This document shows, piece after piece, positions 1 through 5,429 of a DNA stretch of 5,516 bases. Origin of the DNA: an uncultured beta proteobacterium (GTDB taxonomy: Bacteria; Pseudomonadota; Gammaproteobacteria; Burkholderiales; Rhodocyclaceae); contig CAIXAY010000350.1 of assembly GCA_903917505.1 (NCBI GenBank), positions 1 through 5,516 on the forward strand, in the 5' to 3' direction. The number at the start of each line of letters is the position of its first letter. Position 1 is the stretch's first letter. Below the pieces are notes generated by a model. The model was not told where the DNA came from. It made no database searches and saw only the letters and a list, made by a program, of their open reading frames with translations. The translations under genes were made by a program, and so were the position numbers.

Positions 1-318
1 CGGCTGCGTCAAACTGACGTTGTAGCCGTTGCTTTTGTAGTCCTTGCCCAGATCGATCCCGGTCGTGCGATAGGTATTCTGGTTCCACGTCGTGTTGGCC
101 GTCGCGGCGACGACCGGCAACAGGCCGGCCAGACCCTGCGGCACTTTCTCGCGCGCCGCCTCGGCGGTCGCGCGGGCGGCGGCATACTGCTGATCGTTGC
201 CCAGTGCGTCGCGATAAACCTGCAACAAGTCGGCCGCGCAAGCCGGCGCGGCGCAGGACAGGGCGCCGAGCAGCAGCGCGCTGAGCATTGGTATCCCGGG
301 CATCGCGGCAAAGCGCAT
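1..318 (-). CDS. tolC: TolC-family outer-membrane efflux protein, N-terminal part (runs off window)
   Basis: The first 106 codons of an outer-membrane channel that would trimerise and connect inner-membrane pumps (RND, ABC or MFS with a periplasmic adaptor) to the outside. The frame is open from ATG at 318 to base 1 with no stop, so the 3' end is missing. Residues 1-29 look like a Sec signal peptide: Arg at position 2, a hydrophobic stretch MLSALLLGALS, and an Ala-Cys-Ala-Ala cleavage region. The mature part begins DLLQVYRDAL, followed by a helix with AARATAEAAREK, then LLPVVAAT and finally YNVSLTQP. This matches the TolC pattern of a first helix, a 'LLP' turn and a first beta-strand ending in LTQ. 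In-frame ATGs at 303 and 288 would lose the basic N-region, so 318 is preferred, although its ribosome site (GCGGAA) is weak. The gene starts 15 bp after the Pcm-like stop codon, which implies cotranscription. Family assignment is firm; the exact efflux partner cannot be seen. Confidence 0.88.
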   Translation of the reverse strand, partial: MRFAAMPGIPMLSALLLGALSCAAPACAADLLQVYRDALGNDQQYAAARATAEAAREKVPQGLAGLLPVVAATANTTWNQNTYRTTGIDLGKDYKSNGYNVSLTQP

Positions 319-333
319 TGGCAAGAATTCCGC

Positions 334-1005
334 TTAGAAAACGAATGGGTCGCGCGTCATGGCGTTGGCCAGCGGCGCAATGACGGTCTCGAAGACGCTG
401 GCCGTGGTGAAAGCGTTCGCATCGGTGCGCGTGACGATTTGCAACTGCATCGCCGGCGCCTCGCCGACAACGCCGGCCAAGCGGCCGCCGATTCTCAGTT
501 GATCGAGAATCGCCGGCGGCAGGATGGGCGTCGATGCCGAGATCACGATCACGTCGTAGGGCGCATGCGCGGCCCAGCCTTGCGCGCCGTCGCCGACCTC
601 GACGCTGACGTTGGCGACGCTGGCGCGCGCCAGATTCTGGCGCGCCGTCGCCGCCAGTTCGGCGTCGATTTCGACGCTGTAGACGTACTCGGCCTTGGCG
701 GCAAGCAGCGCAGCCATGTAGCCGCTGCCGGTGCCAATTTCAAGAACCTTGTCGGTATTCTTGACCGACAGTTCCTGCAAGATGCGCGCTTCGACTTTCG
801 GCGGCAGCATCGTCTGCCCGGCTGCCCCGATCGGCAATTCGACGTCGGCAAAAGCCAGATCACGATGCGCGGCCGAAACGAAATCCTCGCGCTTGACGAT
901 GGCAAGCAGGCTGAGCACTGCGGGATCGAGCACATTCCATGGACGAATTTGCTGTTCGATCATGTTGAAGCGCGCTTTTTCAATATTCATCGTTTCCGCT
1001 GCCAT
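334..1005 (-). CDS. pcm: Protein-L-isoaspartate O-methyltransferase family protein (Pcm-like, divergent)
   Basis: A 223-residue cytosolic SAM-dependent methyltransferase, close to the usual Pcm length. The family methylates L-isoaspartyl residues to repair aged proteins. The N-terminus has the family-like NMIEQQIRPWNV (residues 14-25) and REDFV (39-43). SAM-binding motif I is VLEIGTGSGYMAALL (87-101), the acidic strand-2 end is SVEID (110-114), GDGAQGW lies at 138-144, and YDVIVISAS (150-158) with the IGGRL turn (172-176) completes the Rossmann fold. In canonical enzymes the substrate loop reads GQTIS-P; here it is GQTMLPP (63-69), with Leu in place of the active-site Ser, so repair activity is uncertain. 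ATG at 1005 is chosen because GGACGGGAAG precedes it; ATG at 990 (MNIEKARF) is a close alternative. A TTG start at 1038 would lie inside a terminator and is rejected. Located immediately upstream of the tolC-like gene, probably the same operon. The symbol denotes the family rather than proven function. Confidence 0.87.
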   Translation of the reverse strand: MAAETMNIEKARFNMIEQQIRPWNVLDPAVLSLLAIVKREDFVSAAHRDLAFADVELPIGAAGQTMLPPKVEARILQELSVKNTDKVLEIGTGSGYMAALLAAKAEYVYSVEIDAELAATARQNLARASVANVSVEVGDGAQGWAAHAPYDVIVISASTPILPPAILDQLRIGGRLAGVVGEAPAMQLQIVTRTDANAFTTASVFETVIAPLANAMTRDPFVF

Positions 1006-1008
1006 AGT

Positions 1009-1018
1009 CTTCCCGTCC
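1009..1018 (-). promoter_or_regulatory. Ribosome binding region deciding the pcm-like start
   Basis: On the minus strand GGACGGGAAG ends 3 bases before ATG 1005. The purine-rich stretch sits at a usable if rather close distance. It favours 1005 over the upstream TTG at 1038, which has no comparable site. The in-frame ATG at 990 has only GCGGAA in front of it. Confidence 0.4.
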
Positions 1019-1029
1019 GTTCGCGTCAC

Positions 1030-1055
1030 AAAAAACAAGCCGGCGCAAGACCGGC
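1030..1055 (-). terminator. Intrinsic terminator in the pcm leader
   Basis: Read on the minus strand, a 5-bp GC stem GCCGG (1055-1051) and CCGGC (1043-1039) closes a 7-base loop and is followed at once by TTGTTTTTT (1038-1030). A GC hairpin plus a run of six Ts is the standard form of a Rho-independent terminator. It lies only 24 bases upstream of the pcm-like ATG at 1005 and downstream of a TATAAT box at 1079-1074. It could end transcripts from the kinase operon, or act as an attenuator in the leader of pcm-tolC. The stem is short, so efficiency is uncertain. Confidence 0.6.
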
Positions 1056-1073
1056 ATACGATACCCGGAACAC

Positions 1074-1103
1074 ATTATACAGAGTTGAACGCCGCATCGT
1101 CGC
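1074..1103 (-). promoter_or_regulatory. Candidate sigma70-type promoter upstream of pcm-tolC
   Basis: A perfect TATAAT lies on the minus strand at 1079-1074. The best -35 match is GCGACG at 1103-1098 with an 18-base spacer, agreeing with TTGACA at only 3 of 6 positions. Transcription would begin near 1067 and give a leader of roughly 60 bases that contains the terminator at 1055-1030. A perfect -10 hexamer is notable in such GC-rich sequence, but the poor -35 keeps confidence moderate. Confidence 0.42.
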
Positions 1104-1154
1104 GCTGTCGTGCTCGGCATGCGCCCTTGCCGAACCTGCGGCTGCCGGTCTGGC

Positions 1155-1171
1155 GCCGCGCAGCGCGCGGC
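1155..1171. repeat. GC-rich perfect palindrome with 3-base centre
   Basis: GCCGCGC, then AGC, then GCGCGGC: a perfect 7-bp inverted repeat. No T-run follows on either strand, so it is not a standard intrinsic terminator. It is bracketed by two direct copies of CCGGTCT (1145-1151 and 1171-1177). It may be an RNA hairpin, a protein-binding site, or a by-product of the base composition. Confidence 0.4.
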
Positions 1172-1270
1172 CGGTCTCAAGTGCAGGTCAGCGTCTCGCC
1201 AACACCCCGGCGGAACAGCGCTTACGGGGCTTCATCCCGGCCAAGCAAACGGCAATCAAGTGCATTCCCC

Positions 1271-1288
1271 GCCGCATCCCTGTGCGGC
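1271..1288 (-). terminator. Hairpin just after the kinase stop, without a T-run
   Basis: On the minus strand GCCGCA, a 6-base loop CAGGGA, then TGCGGC form a perfect 6-bp stem starting 7 bases after the kinase TGA at 1298-1296. The bases that follow (GGGGAATGCACTTG) contain no U-tract. It is therefore at best a weak terminator or a 3'-end stabilising hairpin. Confidence 0.3.
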
Positions 1289-1295
1289 AGCCCAA

Positions 1296-3282
1296 TCACC
1301 GCCAGGACTGGCAGTCCTCCTCCTGGCTGGCTCCATCGCGGGCCGCGCGCGCCAGGCTCACGGCCGCGGCATCCAGCGTGTCGGGCAGGTGGCGATCGAG
1401 GCTGGCGGCGAGCTGGTCGATGGCAATCGGCTTGGTCAGATAGTCATCCATGCCGGCCTCCAGACACTTCTCGCGGTCGCCGTTCAGGGCATGCGCGGTC
1501 ATGGCGACGATCGGCGTCTTGATGCCGAGCGCACGCAGCTTGCGCGTCGCCTCGTAGCCATCCATCCGCGGCATCTGGCAATCCATCAGAATCAGGTCGA
1601 AGTGACCGCTCGCGGCTTTTTCGACGGCTTCCAGCCCATCGGCCGCGGGCTCGAGGCGATCGAAGCCGAGCTTGGCCAGAACGCCCTGAATGACCATCAT
1701 GTTGACGACATTATCTTCGACGAGCAGCAGACGGGCGCGGCATTTCCTGCTGTCGGCATTCGCTGCCGGCGCGGCGGCGGGCGCCGGCGCGGCTTCCGCG
1801 GACCCGGCCGATGGCTTGTCGAGGACGATGCTGAGGCTGAACGTGGTCCCCCTGGAAACTTCGCTGGCCACCGTGATCTCGCCGTCCATCAGGCTCACCA
1901 GCCGCTTGGTGATCGCCAGGCCTAGGCCTGTGCCGCCGTACTTGCGCGTCGTCGATGAGTCGGCCTGATCGAAGGGCGCAAAAATCCGGTCGAGGTTTTC
2001 GCTGGCGATACCGATGCCGGTATCTTGCACCACGAACTGCAAGACGATCCGCCCCGCGCGGTCGGACAGGCGGCGCACGCGCAGCGATATCGTTCCCTGC
2101 GGCGTGAATTTCAGTGCATTGCCGATCAGGTTGGTGAGAATCTGGCGGATTCGTCCCGGGTCGCCGCGCAGCAACGGCGGCACATCCGGGGCCAGGTCCC
2201 AGCTGAACTCGAGGCCCTTTTCGGCGGCGCGCAAACCGTTGATGTCGGCGATATCCGCAAGCAGGGCGGGCAGCTTGAAATCGATCGCTTCGAGCATCAG
2301 CTTCTTCGCCTCGATTTTTGAGAAATCGAGAATGTCGTTGATGATGCCGAGCAGCGCTTCCGAGCTCGAACGGATGATATCGAAATAGCGCCGCTGCTCG
2401 CTGTCGAGGTGCGTATTGAGCAGCAGCGTCGTAATGCCGATGATGCCGTTCATCGGCGTGCGGATCTCGTGCGACATCATGGCCAGAAAATCTGGCTTTC
2501 GCCTGATTAGCCGCTTCGGCCTTCTGCCGCGCCGCAATCAGATCCTGCTCGGCGCGGATGCGGGCAGTAATGTCGTTGAAACCGAAAACGCGGCCGACGA
2601 TGCGCTCGTCACGGTACTGTGGCCGTGATTTGCACTCGAGCACGCGGCCGTCGATGAGCTTGAACAGGTCGTCGCGCTCGTGTGCATCCACCACTTCGCG
2701 CAACCGGCTGCGGCACGCTTCCCGGTCCTCGACCTGAGCGACCATGAAATCGAGGATAGCCGCATCGTCCTGGGCCAGCAGCAAGTCCTCGGGCATCTGC
2801 CACATCGCGCTGAACAGACGGTTAATGCTCATGACATGACCCTGCCAGTCGACGACTAGAATGCCGTTGCCGGTCGATTCGAGCGTCGCCCTGAGCTGCG
2901 AGGTCGCCTGCGTCAGCGCGTCTTCGATGCCTGGTTCGGCGCGGATCTGCCGGGCCTGGATCAGCAGCCAGCGCTTGCCGTCGTGCGTCACCGTCTTGAC
3001 CGACTTGGTCACCGCCCGCATCGAGCCGTCGGCGCAGAGATAGAGCCCTTCCTGGGCTTCGATGTTGGCGCCCTGCCCGTTGCTGCGCACGTCTTCCCAA
3101 TAGAAGGCGTCCTGCAGCGCGCACTCGACCTCGAGTATCGTCTTGTCGAGCAGTTCGTCCTCGCGGTAGCCGAGGCTTTGCGCGGCGACGCGGTTGGCCA
3201 TGACGATGCGCAGGCTCTCCGGTTCGATGAGCAGGATCATCTGTTCCGCATGGTCGAGCAGGAGGCGTTCGAAACCGCTCAT
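1296..3282 (-). pseudogene. PAS-PAS hybrid sensor histidine kinase/response regulator, broken by a +1 frameshift
   Basis: One gene split across two frames. Removing one T in the run at 2490-2487 restores a 661-residue protein. No membrane segment is visible, so it is a cytosolic sensor. In order: PAS 1 (about 4-115), PAS 2 with PAC (about 124-240, ending GFNDITARI), a helical linker (243-263), HisKA with [12 protein letters not shown] (phosphoacceptor His271), HATPase_c with an N-box ([11 protein letters not shown], Asn384 and Asn388), DTGIGI (420-425) and GGTGLGL (449-455), an Ala/Pro-rich linker (about 491-511), and REC with Glu522-Asp523, phosphoacceptor Asp567 in MDCQMP, Thr595 and Lys617. 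There is no HPt domain, so a separate phosphotransfer protein is expected. The start ATG at 3282 overlaps the HD-GYP stop as ATGA, implying translational coupling. As written, frame 0 leaves the family after residue 265 and runs about 258 Arg/His-rich residues to a stop at 1711. The kinase and REC half lies in the frame 2486-1296. It is either a real pseudogene or a sequencing error; all motifs on both sides are intact, which favours an error or a recent mutation. Confidence 0.85.
2487..2490 (-). other. Frameshift site in the hybrid kinase (T4 run)
   Basis: The coding strand reads AAA GCC AGA TTT T CTG GCC ATG ATG. With three Ts the product is [11 protein letters not shown], matching the common start of a HisKA domain (AK-S/A-RFLA-MSHE). 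With the four Ts present, frame 0 gives ARFSGHDV and the H-box is lost. The simplest explanation is one extra T in a short homopolymer. Confidence 0.75.
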
Positions 3283-4562
3283 TTGCCCGCCGCATCCTTG
3301 TTCGGCGTGGCGGCGTCAAAGTAATAGCTGACCTGTTGGCGCGGACTCAGATAATTGTAAATCTCACGCGGCAACTGCGCGGGCCGGATGGCCTTGGCGA
3401 TATTCACGTCGCTCTCGCTTTCCATATCGACCAGGATGGCTTCCTCCTTCGGAATTTCGTGGTCATAGACGACGATCATCGGTTTCATCGGCCGGGCGGT
3501 GTTGATCGTGGCGACCATGCCGATAACGCCGTTGGAAAGCTGGACGATGGTCCCCGGCGGATAGACGCCGAGGCAACGCACGAAAACCTGCAGGAAGGCC
3601 GGATCGAACTTGGCGCGCAGCTTGGCGAACATCGTCGCCAGGGCTTCGTGCGGCGTCAGCGCATTGGCGAAATCCGCCGGATTGCACAATTCGTCGTAAT
3701 AGTTGGCGATGGCGACGATGCGCGCCAGCGCGCTGATCGCCTCGCCCTTGAGATGCTGCGGATAGCCGCTGCCGTCGTACATCTCGTGGTGCTCGCGAAC
3801 GATCGCCAGCGTCGGCGGAAGAAAATTCAGGCCCTGGCCGATTTCGACGCCGTACTGGCAGTGCAGTTCGTAGTAGTTGCGCTCGGCTGGGTTCAAGGGC
3901 TCGGTCTTCATCAGAATCTTGTCGGGAATTTCCCGCCGCCCGATGTCGTGGAACAGCGCGCCCATGCCGAGCAATTGCATGGCTTCCGGCGGCAGCTTGA
4001 GGTCGCGCCCCATCATCAGCGACAGCATGGTGACATTGAGCGAATGGAAATACATTTCCTCGCCGCCGACCTTGTCGCCCATCACATGCACGGCAAGCTC
4101 GGTGGCCGAGAGGATCGAATCGGCAATCTGCTCGACCAGCTTGTGGGCCAGCTTGACCGTTTCTTCGGGCTGCGTCAGCAGGTTCTTTTCGACGCCGCGT
4201 ATGGTCTTGGCAGTGTTGACGAAAGCCGTCTCGATGCGCGCCGCGGCCTCGCGCTGCAGCTTGATTTTTCCGATCAGCGCGCGCTTGGCGGCGAGCGCCG
4301 GATGCTCCTTGAGCAGCGCTTGCGGTGCTTCGCCGGCCTCCCCGTCCGGCCGGCTCGGCGGCGGCTTGATATCGCTGCGCGCCGGATCGTAGCGCAGCTT
4401 CTTGAGGCCAAGGCTGCGGATGATCCGGATCTGCTCGTCGTCCTTGATCTTGAAGTTGTTGAAGGCGAAGGGATGCTCGAACCACTTGAGATCAAGATGC
4501 ACATACAGACCAGCCCTGAGCTGATCCATGCTGACAAATAGATTGTCTGATACTTGCATCAC
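3279..4562 (-). CDS. HD-GYP domain protein with DUF3391-type N-terminus (putative c-di-GMP phosphodiesterase)
   Basis: 427 residues, soluble, no signal peptide or membrane helix. HD-GYP proteins hydrolyse the second messenger cyclic-di-GMP and thereby affect motility and biofilm. Residues about 8-130 resemble the DUF3391 extension (SMDQLRAGLYVHLDLKWFEHPF). The HD-GYP core runs from about 150 to 330: Glu169 and His173 (EMYFH), His205-Asp206 (HDIGRREIPDKIL), His234 in ELHCQYGVEIG, and the complete signature HHEMYDGSGYP at 258-268. Two positions differ from the textbook motif: the Lys usual in HDIGK is Arg209, and the Asp of the VAD-x-YD motif is Asn287 (AIANYYDELCN). A C-terminal region of about 100 residues follows (VQLSNGVIGMVATIN). 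GTG at 4562 lies 8 bases after a GGGGGGA ribosome site; ATG at 4559 is nearly equivalent. The stop overlaps the kinase start, so the two probably work together, for example with the kinase pathway and c-di-GMP turnover linked. That link is inference. Confidence 0.9.
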   Translation of the reverse strand: MMQVSDNLFVSMDQLRAGLYVHLDLKWFEHPFAFNNFKIKDDEQIRIIRSLGLKKLRYDPARSDIKPPPSRPDGEAGEAPQALLKEHPALAAKRALIGKIKLQREAAARIETAFVNTAKTIRGVEKNLLTQPEETVKLAHKLVEQIADSILSATELAVHVMGDKVGGEEMYFHSLNVTMLSLMMGRDLKLPPEAMQLLGMGALFHDIGRREIPDKILMKTEPLNPAERNYYELHCQYGVEIGQGLNFLPPTLAIVREHHEMYDGSGYPQHLKGEAISALARIVAIANYYDELCNPADFANALTPHEALATMFAKLRAKFDPAFLQVFVRCLGVYPPGTIVQLSNGVIGMVATINTARPMKPMIVVYDHEIPKEEAILVDMESESDVNIAKAIRPAQLPREIYNYLSPRQQVSYYFDAATPNKDAAGK

Positions 4563-4570
4563 CGGACTGA

Positions 4571-4577
4571 TCCCCCC
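4571..4577 (-). promoter_or_regulatory. G-rich ribosome binding site of the HD-GYP gene
   Basis: GGGGGGA on the minus strand is 8 bases from GTG 4562 and 11 from ATG 4559. The spacing slightly favours the GTG. No comparable site precedes the internal ATG at 4529. Confidence 0.4.
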
Positions 4578-4586
4578 GAACCTCGC

Positions 4587-4616
4587 CTTAAACCGGGATC
4601 ATAAGACTTTTTTCAA
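4587..4616 (-). promoter_or_regulatory. Weak candidate promoter before the HD-GYP gene
   Basis: In the 94-bp gap after gltL the minus strand carries TTGAAA (4616-4611), an 18-base spacer and TTTAAG (4592-4587), matching sigma70 boxes at 5/6 and 4/6. A separate TATGAT at 4603-4598 lacks a good -35. The AT-rich patch stands out from the surrounding GC-rich sequence. No terminator is visible between gltL and the HD-GYP gene, so readthrough from gltL is equally possible. Confidence 0.3.
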
Positions 4617-4656
4617 TGCGCCGGCCAGCACTTGCGCGGCGAAACAGCTTCGGCGC

Positions 4657-5397
4657 TCAGTGATGCAGTATCTTGGCAAGGAACTGCCGCGCCCGATCGG
4701 ACGAAGGGTGCGCGAAAAAGGCTTCTTTCGCATCGTCCTCGACGATGCAGCCGTGGTCCATGAAGACGACGCGGTGCGCGACGCGGTGCGCGACGCGCCG
4801 CGCGAATCCCATTTCGTGCGTCACGCACATCATGGTCATGCCTTCCTGCGCCAGTTCGGTCATCACGTCGAGCACCTCGTTGATCATTTCAGGATCGAGC
4901 GCCGAGGTCGGTTCGTCGAACAGCATGCAGACGGGATCCATGGCCAGCGCGCGTGCGATCGCCACGCGCTGCTGCTGGCCGCCGGACAATTGCCCGGGAT
5001 GCTTCAAGGCCTGCTCGCCAAGCCCGACGCGAGCCAGCAGATGCTTGCCGCGCTCTTCCGCTTCGGCCTTGTCGCGGCCGAGCACTTTGATCTGGGCGAC
5101 CGTCAGGTTTTCCATGATCGTCATGTGCGGAAACAATTCAAAATTCTGGAAGACCATGCCGACGTGCGCGCGCAGCTTCGACAGCACGGTTTTCGGATCG
5201 CCGACCGAGACGCCGTTCACCTTGATCTCGCCGCGATGGAAGGGCTCAAGGCCATTGACGCACTTGATCAGCGTCGACTTGCCCGAGCCCGAAGGTCCGC
5301 AGACGACGACCACTTCGCCCTTGCCGACCCGGGTCGTGCAGTCGGTGAGGGCCTGAAAGTCGCCGTAGCGCTTGCTGACGTTGTCGATCGTGATCAT
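4657..5397 (-). CDS. gltL: Glutamate/aspartate ABC importer ATP-binding protein
   Basis: A 246-residue ATPase of a polar amino-acid ABC importer, acting on the inner face of the cytoplasmic membrane with GltJ/GltK-type permeases and a periplasmic binding protein. The sequence resembles E. coli GltL from start (MITIDNVSKRYGDFQ) to end (DRARQFLAKILHH). Motifs: Walker A GPSGSGKST (34-42), Q-loop Gln84 in MVFQNFELFPH, signature LSGGQQQR (137-144), Walker B MLFDEPTSALD (158-168), H-loop His194 in VTHEMGFARR. Just after the H-loop, four residues are repeated (VAHR at 202-205 and 206-209) where relatives have one copy. ATG at 5397 is chosen because it aligns with the conserved family N-terminus; a TTG at 5433 overlapping the permease stop would add 12 unconserved residues. 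The ribosome site is weak. It lies 32 bp after the permease stop, so it belongs to the same operon. Glutamate/aspartate specificity is inferred from similarity; glutamine or another polar amino acid remains possible. Confidence 0.93.
   Translation of the reverse strand: MITIDNVSKRYGDFQALTDCTTRVGKGEVVVVCGPSGSGKSTLIKCVNGLEPFHRGEIKVNGVSVGDPKTVLSKLRAHVGMVFQNFELFPHMTIMENLTVAQIKVLGRDKAEAEERGKHLLARVGLGEQALKHPGQLSGGQQQRVAIARALAMDPVCMLFDEPTSALDPEMINEVLDVMTELAQEGMTMMCVTHEMGFARRVAHRVAHRVVFMDHGCIVEDDAKEAFFAHPSSDRARQFLAKILHH
4771..4794 (-). repeat. 12-bp perfect tandem duplication inside gltL
   Basis: Two identical 12-bp units (plus strand GCGGTGCGCGAC) are adjacent, encoding VAHR-VAHR. In a shifted register the pattern extends to a third, 10/12 matching copy (ACGCGCCGCGCG at 4793-4804). 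The reading frame is kept. This is probably replication slippage in a low-complexity GC stretch. Confidence 0.9.
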
Positions 5398-5429
5398 CGG
5401 TCGCTCGCGTGAAGGCTGCGTCGCAGGGT

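Larger units (their letters stand above)
1006..1295. other. Non-coding gap between the hybrid kinase and the pcm-like gene
   Basis: About 290 bases with no convincing gene. The open frames across it on both strands lack recognisable protein features and overlap real genes. In transcription order it holds a hairpin just after the kinase stop (1288-1271), a strong GC palindrome (1171-1155), a perfect TATAAT (1079-1074), an intrinsic terminator (1055-1030) and the ribosome site of the pcm-like gene. The heptamer CCGGTCT occurs at 1145-1151 and 1171-1177, and in inverted orientation at 1048-1054 inside the terminator. Confidence 0.6.

Noticed and set aside
9..311. 100-codon minus-strand frame at the left edge
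   Set aside because: It is out of frame with the TolC-like reading, which has a signal peptide and family motifs. Its Arg/Pro/Cys-rich content is typical of a shadow.
980..1180. 66-codon minus-strand frame in the gap before the pcm-like gene
   Set aside because: It overlaps the pcm-like start, runs through the terminator hairpin and lacks a ribosome site or any protein feature.
439..1522. Long plus-strand open frames across the pcm-like gene, the gap and the kinase end
   Set aside because: They cross three unrelated minus-strand features, are rich in Arg/Ala/Pro and show no domain. The opposite strand carries recognisable proteins.
1110..1925. Plus-strand open frame opposite the kinase receiver domain
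   Set aside because: Antisense to an intact REC/HATPase region with all motifs; no independent features.
1711..2486. C-terminal half of the frame-0 kinase reading as a real protein segment
   Set aside because: After the T4 run it is Arg/His-rich without motifs, while the +1 frame carries the full kinase and receiver domains.
2487..2493. Programmed ribosomal frameshifting in the kinase
   Set aside because: No stop codon, obviously slow codon, upstream Shine-Dalgarno stimulator or slippery heptamer of known type is present; a plain +1 indel explains it better.
3336..4541. 401-codon open frame on the plus strand opposite the HD-GYP gene
   Set aside because: Antisense shadow of a clear HD-GYP gene, produced by GC-rich codon bias. 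The translation has no recognisable domain.
4593..4656. Terminator between gltL and the HD-GYP gene
   Set aside because: The GC-rich stretch after gltL is followed by an A-run, not a T-run, on the transcribed orientation, and no convincing stem was found.
4528..5412. Plus-strand open frames opposite gltL
   Set aside because: gltL on the minus strand has all ABC ATPase motifs; the plus frames are His/Arg-rich shadows.
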